64,000 nucleotides of DNA from positions 124,001-188,000 of the forward strand of contig NZ_CP098039.1 of assembly GCF_023650955.1 (NCBI RefSeq), given 5' to 3'. Below, in pieces: positions 53,408 to 62,152 of the stretch (position 1 is the first letter of the stretch; every line of letters starts with the position of its first letter). A program made the position numbers and the translations under genes. The stretch is from Thermosynechococcus sp. HN-54. Its GTDB lineage: Bacteria; Cyanobacteriota; Cyanobacteriia; Thermosynechococcales; Thermosynechococcaceae. Below the pieces are notes generated by a model, which saw only the letters and a list, made by a program, of their open reading frames with translations, was not told the origin of the DNA and did no database searches.

Positions 53408-54184
53408 ATGCAACTTTCCCAAGCCCACTTGCGCACCCTCCAAACCTGCCCACGGCAATATCAATACCGCTATCTCGATAGCTTAATCCTGCCAGACGCC
53501 ACGCAGTTGACAGAGACGACAGCCCAAAAGCGCGGTCGCGATTTCCACCGCTTAATGCAGCAGCACTTCCAAGGACTGGATATTTCCCCGATTCTTGAGG
53601 CGCAGCCCAAATTGCAACCGTGGTTCGAGGCCTTTCAAACCATGCCACCGCCGATGATTGAGGGCCAAGGGGAAGCAGAGCATGTCCGCAGTCTGGGTTG
53701 GCAGGAGTTCACCCTTGTCGGCGTTTACGACTACATCATTTTTGGCCAAGGGCAAGCCCAAATTCTTGACTGGAAAACCTATGCCCACCCCCCCGCCCCA
53801 GAAACATTCACCCGCCATTGGCAAACTCGCCTTTACTGTTATCTCCTAGCAGCCACCAGTCGCTACTCCCCCAGCCAGATTTCTATGACCTATTGGTTTG
53901 CCCAAGGAGAGAAGGGTGCCAATGCCTACACATTTACCTACAGTGAGGCTATCCACCAGCAAATCCACCAGACTTTAGAGCAGTCCCTCACCCAACTGCG
54001 CCAATGGCTGCAAGCCTATGCACAAGGGCAAAACCTCCCTCAAGTTCCCGAAGCCCAGAGGTCGAAATACTGCTATGAGTGCGCCTTTTGTGAACGGTGC
54101 CAACGGTGTGAGCCAAGTGCAAGTGCTGTCTCGACCCTTGATCCGTTTCTAGCCATGTTCAAAGACTTGGGTATAACCCGCTAA
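53408..54184 (+). CDS. PD-(D/E)XK nuclease family protein with C-terminal cysteine cluster (Cas4/RecB-like)
   Basis: A 258-residue nuclease-fold protein. An N-terminal CPRQYQYRYL segment with a cysteine near 17, then GRDFHRLMQQHFQG, then the motif EFTLVGVYDYIIF...QILDWKT (about 100-123), where the D and the DWK form the PD-(D/E)XK site. The C-terminal region has CYECAFCERCQRC. One early cysteine plus the late cluster is the iron-sulfur arrangement of Cas4 and AddB. No cas genes are nearby. The last 36 bases overlap the RNase D gene on the other strand. Confidence 0.82.
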   Translation: MQLSQAHLRTLQTCPRQYQYRYLDSLILPDATQLTETTAQKRGRDFHRLMQQHFQGLDISPILEAQPKLQPWFEAFQTMPPPMIEGQGEAEHVRSLGWQEFTLVGVYDYIIFGQGQAQILDWKTYAHPPAPETFTRHWQTRLYCYLLAATSRYSPSQISMTYWFAQGEKGANAYTFTYSEAIHQQIHQTLEQSLTQLRQWLQAYAQGQNLPQVPEAQRSKYCYECAFCERCQRCEPSASAVSTLDPFLAMFKDLGITR

Positions 54185-54784
54185 GTCCAGATCCACAATG
54201 GCGGGTAGGCAGCTCAGGGCTGTTTGGACTAACTCAAACCGTTCCTCCCGCTTCAGCATGGCTGTGAGGTGCTGGCGCAGGGGAATTAGATAGCGCACAT
54301 CATTAGCGGCATAGCGGATTTGATCTTCCCGCAGTGCCATCGCATTGCCCCAGTCCGAGCTTTGGGCAGATTTATCAATCTCTATGCCCAGCAAGTCCAA
54401 GACCAAATCCTTGAGGCCATGGCGGGGTGAATAGGTGCGGGCAATTTTACTGGCAATTTTCGTGCAGAAGACGGGGTGAACCCGAATGCCCAAGTGGTAG
54501 CGCAACGTGGCCATATCAAAGCGGGCATAGTGAAACACTTTGGTAATGCGGGGATGCTCTAGGAGTTGCTGAAGGTGGGGTGCCTCCCGCTGCCCACGGC
54601 CAATTTTGACGACCGCCACTTGCCCCTCTGGATCGCACAACTGTACCAAGCACAGGCGATCGCGGGGGATATTCAAGCCCATGGTTTCCGTATCCACGGC
54701 CAACTGATCCGCATTGAGAAAGTGAGCTAAGGCCGTAGCACTTAAATCGTAGTCAAAACACTCCAAAGGGAAATCCAGCTCCAT
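54149..54784 (-). CDS. rnd: Ribonuclease D-like 3'-5' exonuclease
   Basis: A 211-residue DEDDy exonuclease consisting of the catalytic domain only; E. coli RNase D is about 375 residues and has HRDC domains that are absent here. Motifs: DTETMG at 31-36 (D31, E33), FHYARFDMATL (Asp) near 83-93, and YAANDVRYLIPL (Y...D) near 158-169. Probable role in tRNA 3' processing or RNA turnover. Its 3' end overlaps the nuclease gene by 36 bases. Confidence 0.9.
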   Translation of the reverse strand: MELDFPLECFDYDLSATALAHFLNADQLAVDTETMGLNIPRDRLCLVQLCDPEGQVAVVKIGRGQREAPHLQQLLEHPRITKVFHYARFDMATLRYHLGIRVHPVFCTKIASKIARTYSPRHGLKDLVLDLLGIEIDKSAQSSDWGNAMALREDQIRYAANDVRYLIPLRQHLTAMLKREERFELVQTALSCLPAIVDLDLAGYTQVFEHG

Positions 54785-54798
54785 GACTCGCTCGCAAA

Positions 54799-55128
54799 CT
54801 ATGTGGGGGGCACTTCTGAGGACGGCTCTTTGGATACATCAATCCGTTCCAACTGCCAAAGAATTTGATTGCTTTCGCGGCGAACGCGGGAGATCTGCCA
54901 GTTGCGCCATGTCCATTCTTCACCGCGGCTTGTCACCGCACTAGCGTGTACATCCATTAACTCTGCCAATTCCCCACTGGTAATCAAATACTTACCAGCG
55001 GCCAGTTCATCGGCAATCCGCAGGGTCACAATTAGTTCTTCAAGGCGGGAACGGCGCTCAGACCACTGGGGTGATTTTCCCCCCAACCATTCACCGTCAC
55101 CATCAAGCCCCAAGGATGGTTGCACCAT
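54799..55128 (-). CDS. Small conserved protein with possible helix-turn-helix, function unknown
   Basis: Not recognised. The 109 residues contain LITSGELAELMDVHASAVTSRGEEWTW, which has the spacing of a helix-turn-helix, followed by a basic stretch (WQISRVRRESNQILWQLERI). It lies upstream of rnd on the same strand, 14 bases apart, so the two may be co-transcribed. DNA binding is only an inference. Confidence 0.55.
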   Translation of the reverse strand: MVQPSLGLDGDGEWLGGKSPQWSERRSRLEELIVTLRIADELAAGKYLITSGELAELMDVHASAVTSRGEEWTWRNWQISRVRRESNQILWQLERIDVSKEPSSEVPPT

Positions 55129-55203
55129 GGCTCTTTTCTCGCGATCAACCTTGCTCCAAAAATCTTAGCGAGAAATGGCGCGTTCACCAAGGTGACTCCC
55201 TGC

Positions 55204-55929
55204 TCAGGTCAGCATTTGCTCTAAAAATTGGCGGGCGCGATCGCTCTGGGGAGAACGGAAAAAAATTTCAGGAGGCGAATCTTCAGCCACAACGCCGCGA
55301 TCCAAAAAGAGAATTCGGCTGGCCACTTGCCGGGCAAAGCCCATTTCATGGGTCACAATGGCCATGGTCATTCCCTGTTCGGCGAGCGATCGCATCACCT
55401 CTAGCACTTCCTTCACCATTTCTGGATCCAAAGCAGACGTGGGTTCATCAAACAGTACCATCTCCGGTTCCATCGCCAAAGCGCGGGCGATCGCCACCCG
55501 TTGTTTTTGTCCGCCAGAGAGCATAGCGGGATAGACCATTGCCTTATCTGCCAGTCCCACTTGGCTCAAGAGCCTCATAGCCAGTTCTTCAGCAACAGCG
55601 GGTTTGAGTTTGCGCACCTTGATGGGTGCATAGGTGAGGTTTTGCAGCACCGTCATATGGGGAAACAAATTAAAATGCTGAAACACCATCCCCAACCGCT
55701 GACGAATCTGGCGAATATTTAGACCGGGTTCGAGAATGTTGACCCCATTAAAAAAAATTCGTCCTTGGGTGGGTTCCTCGAGCCGATTGAGACAGCGCAA
55801 AAACGTTGATTTGCCGGAGCCTGAAGGTCCCAAAATCGCCACCACTTCCCCTGCATGAATCTCCGTACTCAAGCCCCGCAATACCGGCAGCGGCCCATAG
55901 CATTTGTGCAAATTCTCAACCCGAAGCAC
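55204..55929 (-). CDS. bgtA: Polar amino acid ABC transporter ATP-binding protein (BgtA/GlnQ-like)
   Basis: A 241-residue ATPase. Walker [10 protein letters not shown] is at 34-42, the Q-loop follows, the signature [15 protein letters not shown] is near 133-147, and Walker B is [14 protein letters not shown]. This is the polar amino acid uptake subfamily. The gene start overlaps the end of the fused binding protein/permease by 14 bases, so the ATPase is translated right after it. The combination of a GlnQ-type ATPase and a fused partner is that of the cyanobacterial Bgt (basic amino acid and glutamine) system. Confidence 0.88.
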   Translation of the reverse strand: MLRVENLHKCYGPLPVLRGLSTEIHAGEVVAILGPSGSGKSTFLRCLNRLEEPTQGRIFFNGVNILEPGLNIRQIRQRLGMVFQHFNLFPHMTVLQNLTYAPIKVRKLKPAVAEELAMRLLSQVGLADKAMVYPAMLSGGQKQRVAIARALAMEPEMVLFDEPTSALDPEMVKEVLEVMRSLAEQGMTMAIVTHEMGFARQVASRILFLDRGVVAEDSPPEIFFRSPQSDRARQFLEQMLT

Positions 55930-57364
55930 TACGATTCATCCTTTGTTCTAGACGGCTAGTGGCGAAGGTCAACAGCATCACCATTCCATAGTAGATAGCG
56001 CCCACCAGAATCAATGGCTCAAAGTACAGGTACGTTTCTGCCCCGACCACATTGGCACGGCGCAATAGATCCGCAGCTCCAATCGTTGACACGAGTGCCG
56101 AATCCTTGAGTAAGTTAATGAGTTCATTGGCAAGGGCAGGCAAGATATTTTTAAGTGCTTGGGGCATGATAATGTCCTGCATCATCAGCCAATAGTCCAC
56201 CCCAAGGGACTGAGCGGCCTCCCACTGCCCCCGATCCACGGCCAAAATGCCACCGCGTAGCGTTTCAGAGACGTAGGCGCCTGAATTGAGGGTAAAAGCA
56301 ATGACTCCCGCTTGGAAGGCTGGAATATTGTAGCCCGTCAGTTGGGGAGTGGCAAAATAAACAAGGGCAATTTGCAAGATCAAGGGTGTACCGCGAAAAA
56401 CCGAGGTATAGGCTGTGGCCAACCAGCGCAAAGGAGCGACTTTGCTAATTTTCGCTAGCACGAGCACGATCGCCCAAAGAAACCCACCAATGGCAGACAC
56501 TACGGTAAAGGAGAGCGTTACAGGGAGACCTCCTAAAATATATGGAATTGAGCTGGCAATCTGCTGCCAACCGCTTGGGCGTTGGGCGTCAGTATCCGTA
56601 AGCCATTTTTGGGTCAACCTTGTCAGTGTGCCATCCGCTTTCATTTTGGCAATGACCTGATTAAAGGGCGCCACAAGGGGTGACCCCTTGGGAAACGCAA
56701 TGGCATACCCCCCACTGCTCTGCGGTAACACGGTAAACATCAGATCTGGAAAGGCCTGAGTGTAGCCTAGGGCAACCGATTCCTCAATCAGGGCAGCATC
56801 AACACGACCGGCTTTCACCTCTTGAATTAAATCCGGGATACGATTGTAAACCCGCACTTGCGCTTGGGGAATGCGGCTAGCTAGCTCCTGTTGCGTACTG
56901 CCCAACTGTACCCCCACTGTTTTACCCTCAAGGCTAGCCAAGGTGGTGAGGGGGCGGTCTTTTGGCGTCACAATCGTGTCGTACACCTCGTAGTACAGCT
57001 CTGAAAAGTCCACATTTTGGCGCCGCTCCGGAGTAGGGGTCATTCCCGCAAGGACAAAATCCACCCGTTTGGCACTCAACGCAGGAATGAGGCCATTAAA
57101 GTCCATATCCTTAATTTGCAGGGCAAACCCCAACTCAGCCGCAATGTGTTTGGCGACATCAATATCAAAGCCAACGATTTGCTCGCTACCTGCCGTTGTT
57201 TCGTAAAAGGCAAAGGGTTTATAGTCTGCTGAGGTTCCCATCGTCAATTCCTTGGGAATGGCCGTTGCGCTGCTGATCCACAGTCCCCACCCCAGCAAAA
57301 GGCCAAAAAGAATCATCCTTTGGTGTTTTCTACTGAACCACTTCACGTTGGCCACCCCGCGCAT
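55916..57364 (-). CDS. bgtB: Amino acid ABC transporter, fused substrate-binding and permease protein (BgtB-like)
   Basis: About 482 residues. A signal or anchor helix (about 17-35) is followed by a SBP_bac_3 domain (38-270: [44 protein letters not shown]) and a HisM/GlnP-type permease domain (280-475, with [15 protein letters not shown] and [24 protein letters not shown] as coupling helix). The fusion is typical of BgtB, which takes up basic amino acids and glutamine. ATG 57364 follows AAGGGG (a little close); GTG 57391 is possible. Confidence 0.88.
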   Translation of the reverse strand: MRGVANVKWFSRKHQRMILFGLLLGWGLWISSATAIPKELTMGTSADYKPFAFYETTAGSEQIVGFDIDVAKHIAAELGFALQIKDMDFNGLIPALSAKRVDFVLAGMTPTPERRQNVDFSELYYEVYDTIVTPKDRPLTTLASLEGKTVGVQLGSTQQELASRIPQAQVRVYNRIPDLIQEVKAGRVDAALIEESVALGYTQAFPDLMFTVLPQSSGGYAIAFPKGSPLVAPFNQVIAKMKADGTLTRLTQKWLTDTDAQRPSGWQQIASSIPYILGGLPVTLSFTVVSAIGGFLWAIVLVLAKISKVAPLRWLATAYTSVFRGTPLILQIALVYFATPQLTGYNIPAFQAGVIAFTLNSGAYVSETLRGGILAVDRGQWEAAQSLGVDYWLMMQDIIMPQALKNILPALANELINLLKDSALVSTIGAADLLRRANVVGAETYLYFEPLILVGAIYYGMVMLLTFATSRLEQRMNRSASG

Positions 57365-57549
57365 ACACCCCTTTTCTAAGATATTCGCCACACCCAGAGC
57401 TTTTTGCCAATTTTGAGGGTTTGCTGACCGTGCTCAATCCTTGTGAAACGGTTGATTGCTGGACTTGTGGCAGTGTTCACGATCGCCCCCAGTGCCAAGG
57501 ATAGGGCTAGAATAAGCTTAAGATTTGTTAATTAGTGGATCCAAGCGCC

Positions 57550-58890
57550 ATGACGGTAACTTTGACCCCTGCCTTAACCCTCCATGAGCGGGTCGCCATG
57601 ATCGCCCGCCGCCTTGGTATTGAAAAATTTGACCTTGGTGGCTCCCATGTGGATGAGATCAGTGTTCAAGTGCAGCAGGGGGAACCTAAACAGGTGAAGG
57701 CCTCCCAGCGTTCAGGAATTACCGTACGGGTGTGGAACGCAACGGGTCGCTTGGGCGTGGCCAGTACAACACAACTCGATGATCGCGGTCTGGAAACAGC
57801 CCTAGAAATGGCAAAAGAGGCCAGTGCCTTTGGCGTCACAGAGGACATCCCCAACTTTAGCCCCTTGGCCACAGCGCCCCTTGGTGACTCAACGGTCATG
57901 ATGGCGGATTTGCCCCTTGCCTCGGCAAAAACTCTCTTGGATCAACTGATTGCTGCGGAACGGGAGCTGTTGGGACGCCACCCAGCGATCGCCAGTGTTC
58001 CCTACAATGGTCTCAGCCAGCGGCGGTTAGAACGGTTTTATCTCAACAGTGAGGGGGCCAATCGTCAGCAAACCACCACCACGACCACGCTCTACCTCTA
58101 CAGCAAAACCGAGGAGGCCGGCCGCAAGCCCCGCAGTGCCGCTGCCATTCGCATCAGTGCCGACCTTGAACACTTAGATATTACGGGTTGTATTGATGAG
58201 GTGGCCGACAAAACCATTCGCCACTTGGCCTATGAACCGATTGCCTCTGGCCAGTACCCAGTGCTCTTTTCGCCTTCAGCGTTCCTCAGCTTGCTCAATG
58301 CCTTTAGTAATCTCTTCAATGCCCAAAACATTTTGGATCGCCAGAGCCTTTCAACGCCGGAGTCCCTCAATCAGGCGATCGCCAGCCCCCTTTTGAGCGT
58401 GTACGATGACGCCCGCCACCCCCAGAATGTGGGTCAGCCCCTCTTTGACGGCGAAGGTACGCCCACCCGCCGCACCCCCTTGATTGAGCAGGGGATTCTC
58501 ACAGGTCTCTACCACAGTGCCGGTACTGCCCGTCGCTTTCAAACCCAGCCCACGGGTCATGCCAACTTGGGGGCAAAAGTCACCGTCAGTGGTCACTTCT
58601 ACGATGTCCCAGCGGGTGGGGGGGGCGATCGCCCCGATGGCCTTGTTTGGATTGACGAACTCCATGCCCTCCACGCCGGTGTCAAAGCCTTGCAAGGGTC
58701 ATTTTCCCTACCCTTTGACGGCTGGCTATGGCGCAACGGTGAAGCCATTAGCATTGAAGCCGCCACAGTGGCTGGAGACATTCGCAGCCTGCTGAAAAAT
58801 ATTCTCCATCTGGGCACTGAGGTTGAAGTCACCCCCTACGGCTGCTGTCCCCCAGTATGGGTGAGTCCCCTTGCCATTACCGGTGAATAG
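57550..58890 (+). CDS. TldE/PmbA family metalloprotease-related protein
   Basis: A 446-residue member of the TldD/PmbA family. The TldE half is recognised by ISVQVQQGEPKQVKASQRSGITVRVW and the C-terminal GHFYDVP-like region, and it lacks the HExxxH motif of TldD. The TldD-TldE pair degrades small peptides and processes modified peptides such as microcin B17. No TldD is in the window. ATG 57550 is used; a -10-like TAGAAT is at 57508-57513. The stop abuts that of the convergent deoC with no gap. Confidence 0.85.
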   Translation: MTVTLTPALTLHERVAMIARRLGIEKFDLGGSHVDEISVQVQQGEPKQVKASQRSGITVRVWNATGRLGVASTTQLDDRGLETALEMAKEASAFGVTEDIPNFSPLATAPLGDSTVMMADLPLASAKTLLDQLIAAERELLGRHPAIASVPYNGLSQRRLERFYLNSEGANRQQTTTTTTLYLYSKTEEAGRKPRSAAAIRISADLEHLDITGCIDEVADKTIRHLAYEPIASGQYPVLFSPSAFLSLLNAFSNLFNAQNILDRQSLSTPESLNQAIASPLLSVYDDARHPQNVGQPLFDGEGTPTRRTPLIEQGILTGLYHSAGTARRFQTQPTGHANLGAKVTVSGHFYDVPAGGGGDRPDGLVWIDELHALHAGVKALQGSFSLPFDGWLWRNGEAISIEAATVAGDIRSLLKNILHLGTEVEVTPYGCCPPVWVSPLAITGE

Positions 58891-59544
58891 CTAGACCTGC
58901 ATCAAGTCAAGACTGCGGGACGTGCCCAAGCGAGTGGCACCCGCATTAATCAGTTCAAGGGCTTGTTCCCGGGTACGAATGCCACCAGAAGCCTTAATGC
59001 CCACGCGATCGCGACTCAAATGTTTGAGAAGACGCACATCGGCAGCCGTTGCGCCCCCGCGCCAGCCCGTACTGGTTTTCAAGAAAGCCACCCCCGCATC
59101 TAGGCAAATATCTACGGCCAGTTGTTTTTCCTCTTCCGTCAGCACCGTCGTTTCTAAAATCGCTTTAACCGTTACACCCGTTTCAGCACAAATTTGGGCA
59201 ATATCGCGATAGACGGCCTCCGTGTTTCCCTCCTTCAGCCAACCCAAGTTGATTACCACATCCAACTCAGTCGCACCACTGTCAACCGCCTCTTGAGCCT
59301 CATAAAGTTTGGTCGGACTGGTGTGGGCACCACTGGGAAAGCCAATCACAGTACAGACTTTCACGGGTGTGCGATGGAGCAACTGGACTGCCGTTTTCAC
59401 CCATACGGGCATGACACAGACGGCGGCAAATTTCCATTGTTCCGCTTCTGCACAGCAACGTTCAATGTCAGCGGTGGTTGCCAAGGGGTGAAGCTGGGTA
59501 TGATCAATGTAGGGTGCAAGGTCAAACAAATCATGTTCCGTCAT
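58891..59544 (-). CDS. deoC: Deoxyribose-phosphate aldolase
   Basis: A 217-residue TIM-barrel aldolase that splits 2-deoxyribose 5-phosphate into acetaldehyde and glyceraldehyde 3-phosphate. Motifs: [17 protein letters not shown] (conserved cysteine), [14 protein letters not shown], the lysine in [10 protein letters not shown], the Schiff-base lysine in AFLKTSTGW, and [10 protein letters not shown]. All catalytic lysines are present. It is divergent from DUF760, separated by a 185-base spacer rich in inverted repeats. Confidence 0.95.
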   Translation of the reverse strand: MTEHDLFDLAPYIDHTQLHPLATTADIERCCAEAEQWKFAAVCVMPVWVKTAVQLLHRTPVKVCTVIGFPSGAHTSPTKLYEAQEAVDSGATELDVVINLGWLKEGNTEAVYRDIAQICAETGVTVKAILETTVLTEEEKQLAVDICLDAGVAFLKTSTGWRGGATAADVRLLKHLSRDRVGIKASGGIRTREQALELINAGATRLGTSRSLDLMQV

Positions 59545-59617
59545 ACGGACTTACCAAGAACAACCCTATTTTTAGTACTTGAATAATAATAAAAATGGGG
59601 ACGGAAAATGAGACCTT

Positions 59618-59699
59618 GGGAGATCGGTTCTCCCACCCCCCACTGAAAATTTACCCTTGCTAGATTAAATCTAGGCTATCACAGGCAAAAACACCTGTG
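59618..59699 (+). promoter_or_regulatory. Inverted repeats upstream of the DUF760 gene
   Basis: Three in the divergent deoC/DUF760 spacer: GGGAGA-TCGGT-TCTCCC (59618-59634), the perfect 15-base palindrome CTAGATT-A-AATCTAG (59660-59674), and CACAGG...CCTGTG (59680-59699). The central palindrome looks like an operator for a dimeric regulator. No clear -35/-10 pair could be placed. Confidence 0.45.
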
Positions 59700-59729
59700 C
59701 GCCGAACTACCTTTTTGGGAGGACACTCT

Positions 59730-60056
59730 ATGGAGCCAACCATGAACCCTCGCAATCTTCAGGAAAGTGCTGATTCCCTCTGGAACTATCTGCAAAGTTT
59801 GGATGCAGAAGTGGTGGCTCGCCTGTCCCGTCCCGCGTCGCCAGAAATGGCTATTGTGATGGAACGTCACATTGGTAACCTGCTGGGCTACTTGCCACCG
59901 GAGGGGTTTGAGGTTTCCATTACGACCAATCGGGAGCACCTTGGGCGTCTTTTGGCTTCAGCGATGATGAGCGGTTACTTCTTGCGAGGTGCCGAACAAC
60001 GCCTTGAATTCGAGCGATCGCTCCAAGCGGCTGCCCAAGCAGAAGACGGCAAATAA
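59730..60056 (+). CDS. DUF760 family protein
   Basis: A 108-residue helical protein conserved in cyanobacteria and plastids. The conserved run is SLWNYLQSLDAEVVARLSRP, followed by HIGNLLGYLPPEGFEVSITTNREHLGRLLASAMMSGYFLR, matching DUF760; plant members have been tied to chloroplast protein turnover. ATG 59730 has GGGAGGA seven bases upstream. mutY begins three bases after the stop, so they are likely an operon controlled by the upstream repeats. Confidence 0.75.
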   Translation: MEPTMNPRNLQESADSLWNYLQSLDAEVVARLSRPASPEMAIVMERHIGNLLGYLPPEGFEVSITTNREHLGRLLASAMMSGYFLRGAEQRLEFERSLQAAAQAEDGK

Positions 60057-60059
60057 CCC

Positions 60060-61163
60060 ATGCCAACAATCCAAGACAGTGAGGGCGGGTATGCAGGACC
60101 TGCCCTTCGTTTTGCGCTTTTACAGTGGTACCAGCAGCAGGGACGGGATTTACCTTGGCGGCACACTCGCGATCCCTACGCCATCTGGGTCTCAGAAATC
60201 ATGCTCCAGCAAACCCAAGTGGCCACCGTGATTCCCTACTACCAGCGTTGGCTAGCCACCTTTCCCACAATTGCCGATTTAGCCGCTGCGGATCTAGAAA
60301 CTGTCCTGAAACTGTGGCAGGGATTGGGCTACTATGCGCGGGCACGTCATTTGCACCAAGCTGCCCAGCAAATCGTGACAAACCATGGGGGTGAATTTCC
60401 CCGTACCTACGAAGCAGTTGTGGCCTTGCCGGGGATTGGTCGCAGTACCGCAGGAGCCATCCTCAGTGCTGCCTTTAATCAGCCACAGCCGATTCTCGAT
60501 GGCAATGTCAAACGGGTGCTTGCCCGTCTCTATGGACTCACTATCCCTCCCAAGCAAGCAGAAGCCCAACTGTGGCAGTGGTCAGCACAACTGCTCTGTC
60601 CCCAGTCCCCTCGTGATTTTAATCAAGCGCTGATGGATCTAGGGGCAACCATCTGTACACCCCGTCAACCCCTGTGTCATGCTTGTCCTTGGCAACACCA
60701 TTGCGTGGCGCATCGCCACCAGTTAACCCATGAAATTCCCCGCAAAATGAGTCGTTCCCCCTTACCCCATAAAAAAATTGGTGTCGCTGTTATCTGGAAT
60801 ACTGCGGGTCAGATTCTTATTGATCGCCGGCCACCCACGGGTTTATTGGGAGGACTCTGGGAATTTCCGGGGGGCAAAATTGAACCCGGCGAGACCGTTC
60901 AAGAATGTATTCAACGGGAAATTCGTGAGGAATTGGGCATTGAGATTAGTGTGGGTGAGCATCTCATTGACATTGATCATGCCTACACCCATTTTCGGGT
61001 GACGCTCCATGTCTATTACTGCCAGTATCTTTCAGGAACTCCTCAGCCCTTGGGGTGCGATGCCATCCGTTGGGTCACCCCTGAGGAATTAGATCAGTTT
61101 CCCTTTCCGAAGGCCAATACTGCAATTATTCAGGCCATTCACGAGCGGGGCATCCCCAGCTAG
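60060..61163 (+). CDS. mutY: A/G-specific adenine glycosylase MutY with NUDIX-type domain
   Basis: Removes adenine mispaired with 8-oxoguanine. The glycosylase domain shows SEIMLQQTQV (with catalytic E46) and VVALPGIGRSTAGAI (HhH), and the iron-sulfur cysteines occur as C-x6-C-x2-C-x5-C in CTPRQPLCHACPWQHHC. The C-terminal domain has an almost complete NUDIX box (GGKIEPGETVQECIQREI...), which is more conserved than in many MutY proteins and may bind or hydrolyse 8-oxo-dGTP. 367 residues, normal length. Confidence 0.94.
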   Translation: MPTIQDSEGGYAGPALRFALLQWYQQQGRDLPWRHTRDPYAIWVSEIMLQQTQVATVIPYYQRWLATFPTIADLAAADLETVLKLWQGLGYYARARHLHQAAQQIVTNHGGEFPRTYEAVVALPGIGRSTAGAILSAAFNQPQPILDGNVKRVLARLYGLTIPPKQAEAQLWQWSAQLLCPQSPRDFNQALMDLGATICTPRQPLCHACPWQHHCVAHRHQLTHEIPRKMSRSPLPHKKIGVAVIWNTAGQILIDRRPPTGLLGGLWEFPGGKIEPGETVQECIQREIREELGIEISVGEHLIDIDHAYTHFRVTLHVYYCQYLSGTPQPLGCDAIRWVTPEELDQFPFPKANTAIIQAIHERGIPS

Positions 61164-61194
61164 TACTCGTTGGATCAAAAACGAGGAGTATAAT
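61164..61194 (+). promoter_or_regulatory. Inverted repeat overlapping the -10 box of the methyltransferase gene
   Basis: TACTCGTT (61164-61171) and AACGAG with one inserted G before AGTA (61180-61190) form an inverted repeat with an 8-base centre, directly upstream of and touching a perfect TATAAT (61189-61194). No good -35 lies 17 bases upstream. The layout suits a repressor or controller site, but it can also fold as a small hairpin just after mutY. Confidence 0.4.
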
Positions 61195-61217
61195 TGACGC
61201 ACTGAGGAGCATTTGCA

Positions 61218-62009
61218 TTGGAAACATCAAAAACATTTTATTCTAGTGAAAACATTATCATTATTAATGATGATATTCTGACGACGAGCGCTATTGAACC
61301 AAATAGCATCGATCTGATTGTCACTTCTCCACCTTACAACGTTGACATTCAATACAATTCCCATCGGGATGATATTTCATACCCTGAATATTTAGAATTT
61401 ACTCGCGCTTGGCTATCAAGGTGCCTGCAATTCTTAAAAGATGATGGCAGATTTTGCTTGAACGTTCCACTGGACAAAAATAAGGGAGGGCAACAAAGTG
61501 TAGGAGCCGACGTTACCACGCTTGCTAAGCAAATCGGCTTTCAATATCACTCCACCATCATATGGAACGAAGGCAATATCTCGCGGCGCACAGCGTGGGG
61601 TTCTTGGATGAGTGCGACTGCTCCATTTGTCATTGCCCCTGTCGAACTGATCATTGTTCTGTATAAGAAAAGCTGGCGCAAAGCCAATGGCACTAGAAAG
61701 TCAGATATCACCAGATCTGAGTTTATGAACTGGACGAATGGTCTTTGGACATTTAGCGGCGAAAGCAAGAAAAAGATAGGACATCCAGCGCCATTTCCCC
61801 TTGAATTGCCACGTCGTTGTATAAAGCTCTTCAGTTTTGTTGGCGACTCTGTACTAGACCCTTTTGCTGGTAGTGGCACTACTTTGATCGCTGCATCAAT
61901 GCTGAACAGAACTGGAATCGGTGTAGAAATTGATCCTCAGTATTGTGAATTAGCTAAAGAGCGTATTTTATCTGCACCGGAATTGATCCAGCCTAGTTTA
62001 CCTTTTTGA
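61218..62009 (+). CDS. DNA methyltransferase, N4-cytosine/N6-adenine type (beta-class order)
   Basis: A 263-residue modification enzyme. Motif IV TSPPYN is at 36-41, motif I DPFAGSGTT at 214-222; IV before I places it in the beta class. RRTAWGSWMSATAPFV (123-138) lies in the variable target region. TSPPY occurs in both N4-cytosine and N6-adenine enzymes, so the base and recognition sequence cannot be read. TTG 61218 has GAGGAG eight bases upstream. The gene is clearly more AT-rich than its neighbours, a sign of transfer. No intact restriction endonuclease is adjacent. Confidence 0.85.
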   Translation: METSKTFYSSENIIIINDDILTTSAIEPNSIDLIVTSPPYNVDIQYNSHRDDISYPEYLEFTRAWLSRCLQFLKDDGRFCLNVPLDKNKGGQQSVGADVTTLAKQIGFQYHSTIIWNEGNISRRTAWGSWMSATAPFVIAPVELIIVLYKKSWRKANGTRKSDITRSEFMNWTNGLWTFSGESKKKIGHPAPFPLELPRRCIKLFSFVGDSVLDPFAGSGTTLIAASMLNRTGIGVEIDPQYCELAKERILSAPELIQPSLPF

Positions 62010-62152
62010 AAGACTCATGGTCAATAAAACGATTAGTGAACTCGTTAATGTCTGTTCAACATCCCCTTTCGTCAAATGCAGCCCTTGTCACAATGTTTGG
62101 ACAGACTCAAACTAGTCAAACGAAAGGACATGGCTCATGATCACTTGACTAG
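62010..62152. other. Spacer with a 32-codon residual frame and an 8-bp hairpin
   Basis: Eight bases after the methyltransferase stop, an ATG at 62017 opens 32 codons ending at 62115 (MVNKTISELVNVCSTS...). It could be the start of a lost restriction gene, but it is too short to identify. CTAGTCAA (62112-62119) and TTGACTAG (62145-62152) form an 8-base-pair stem with a 25-base loop that touches the pgl stop codon and may act as a terminator between the convergent genes. Confidence 0.3.
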
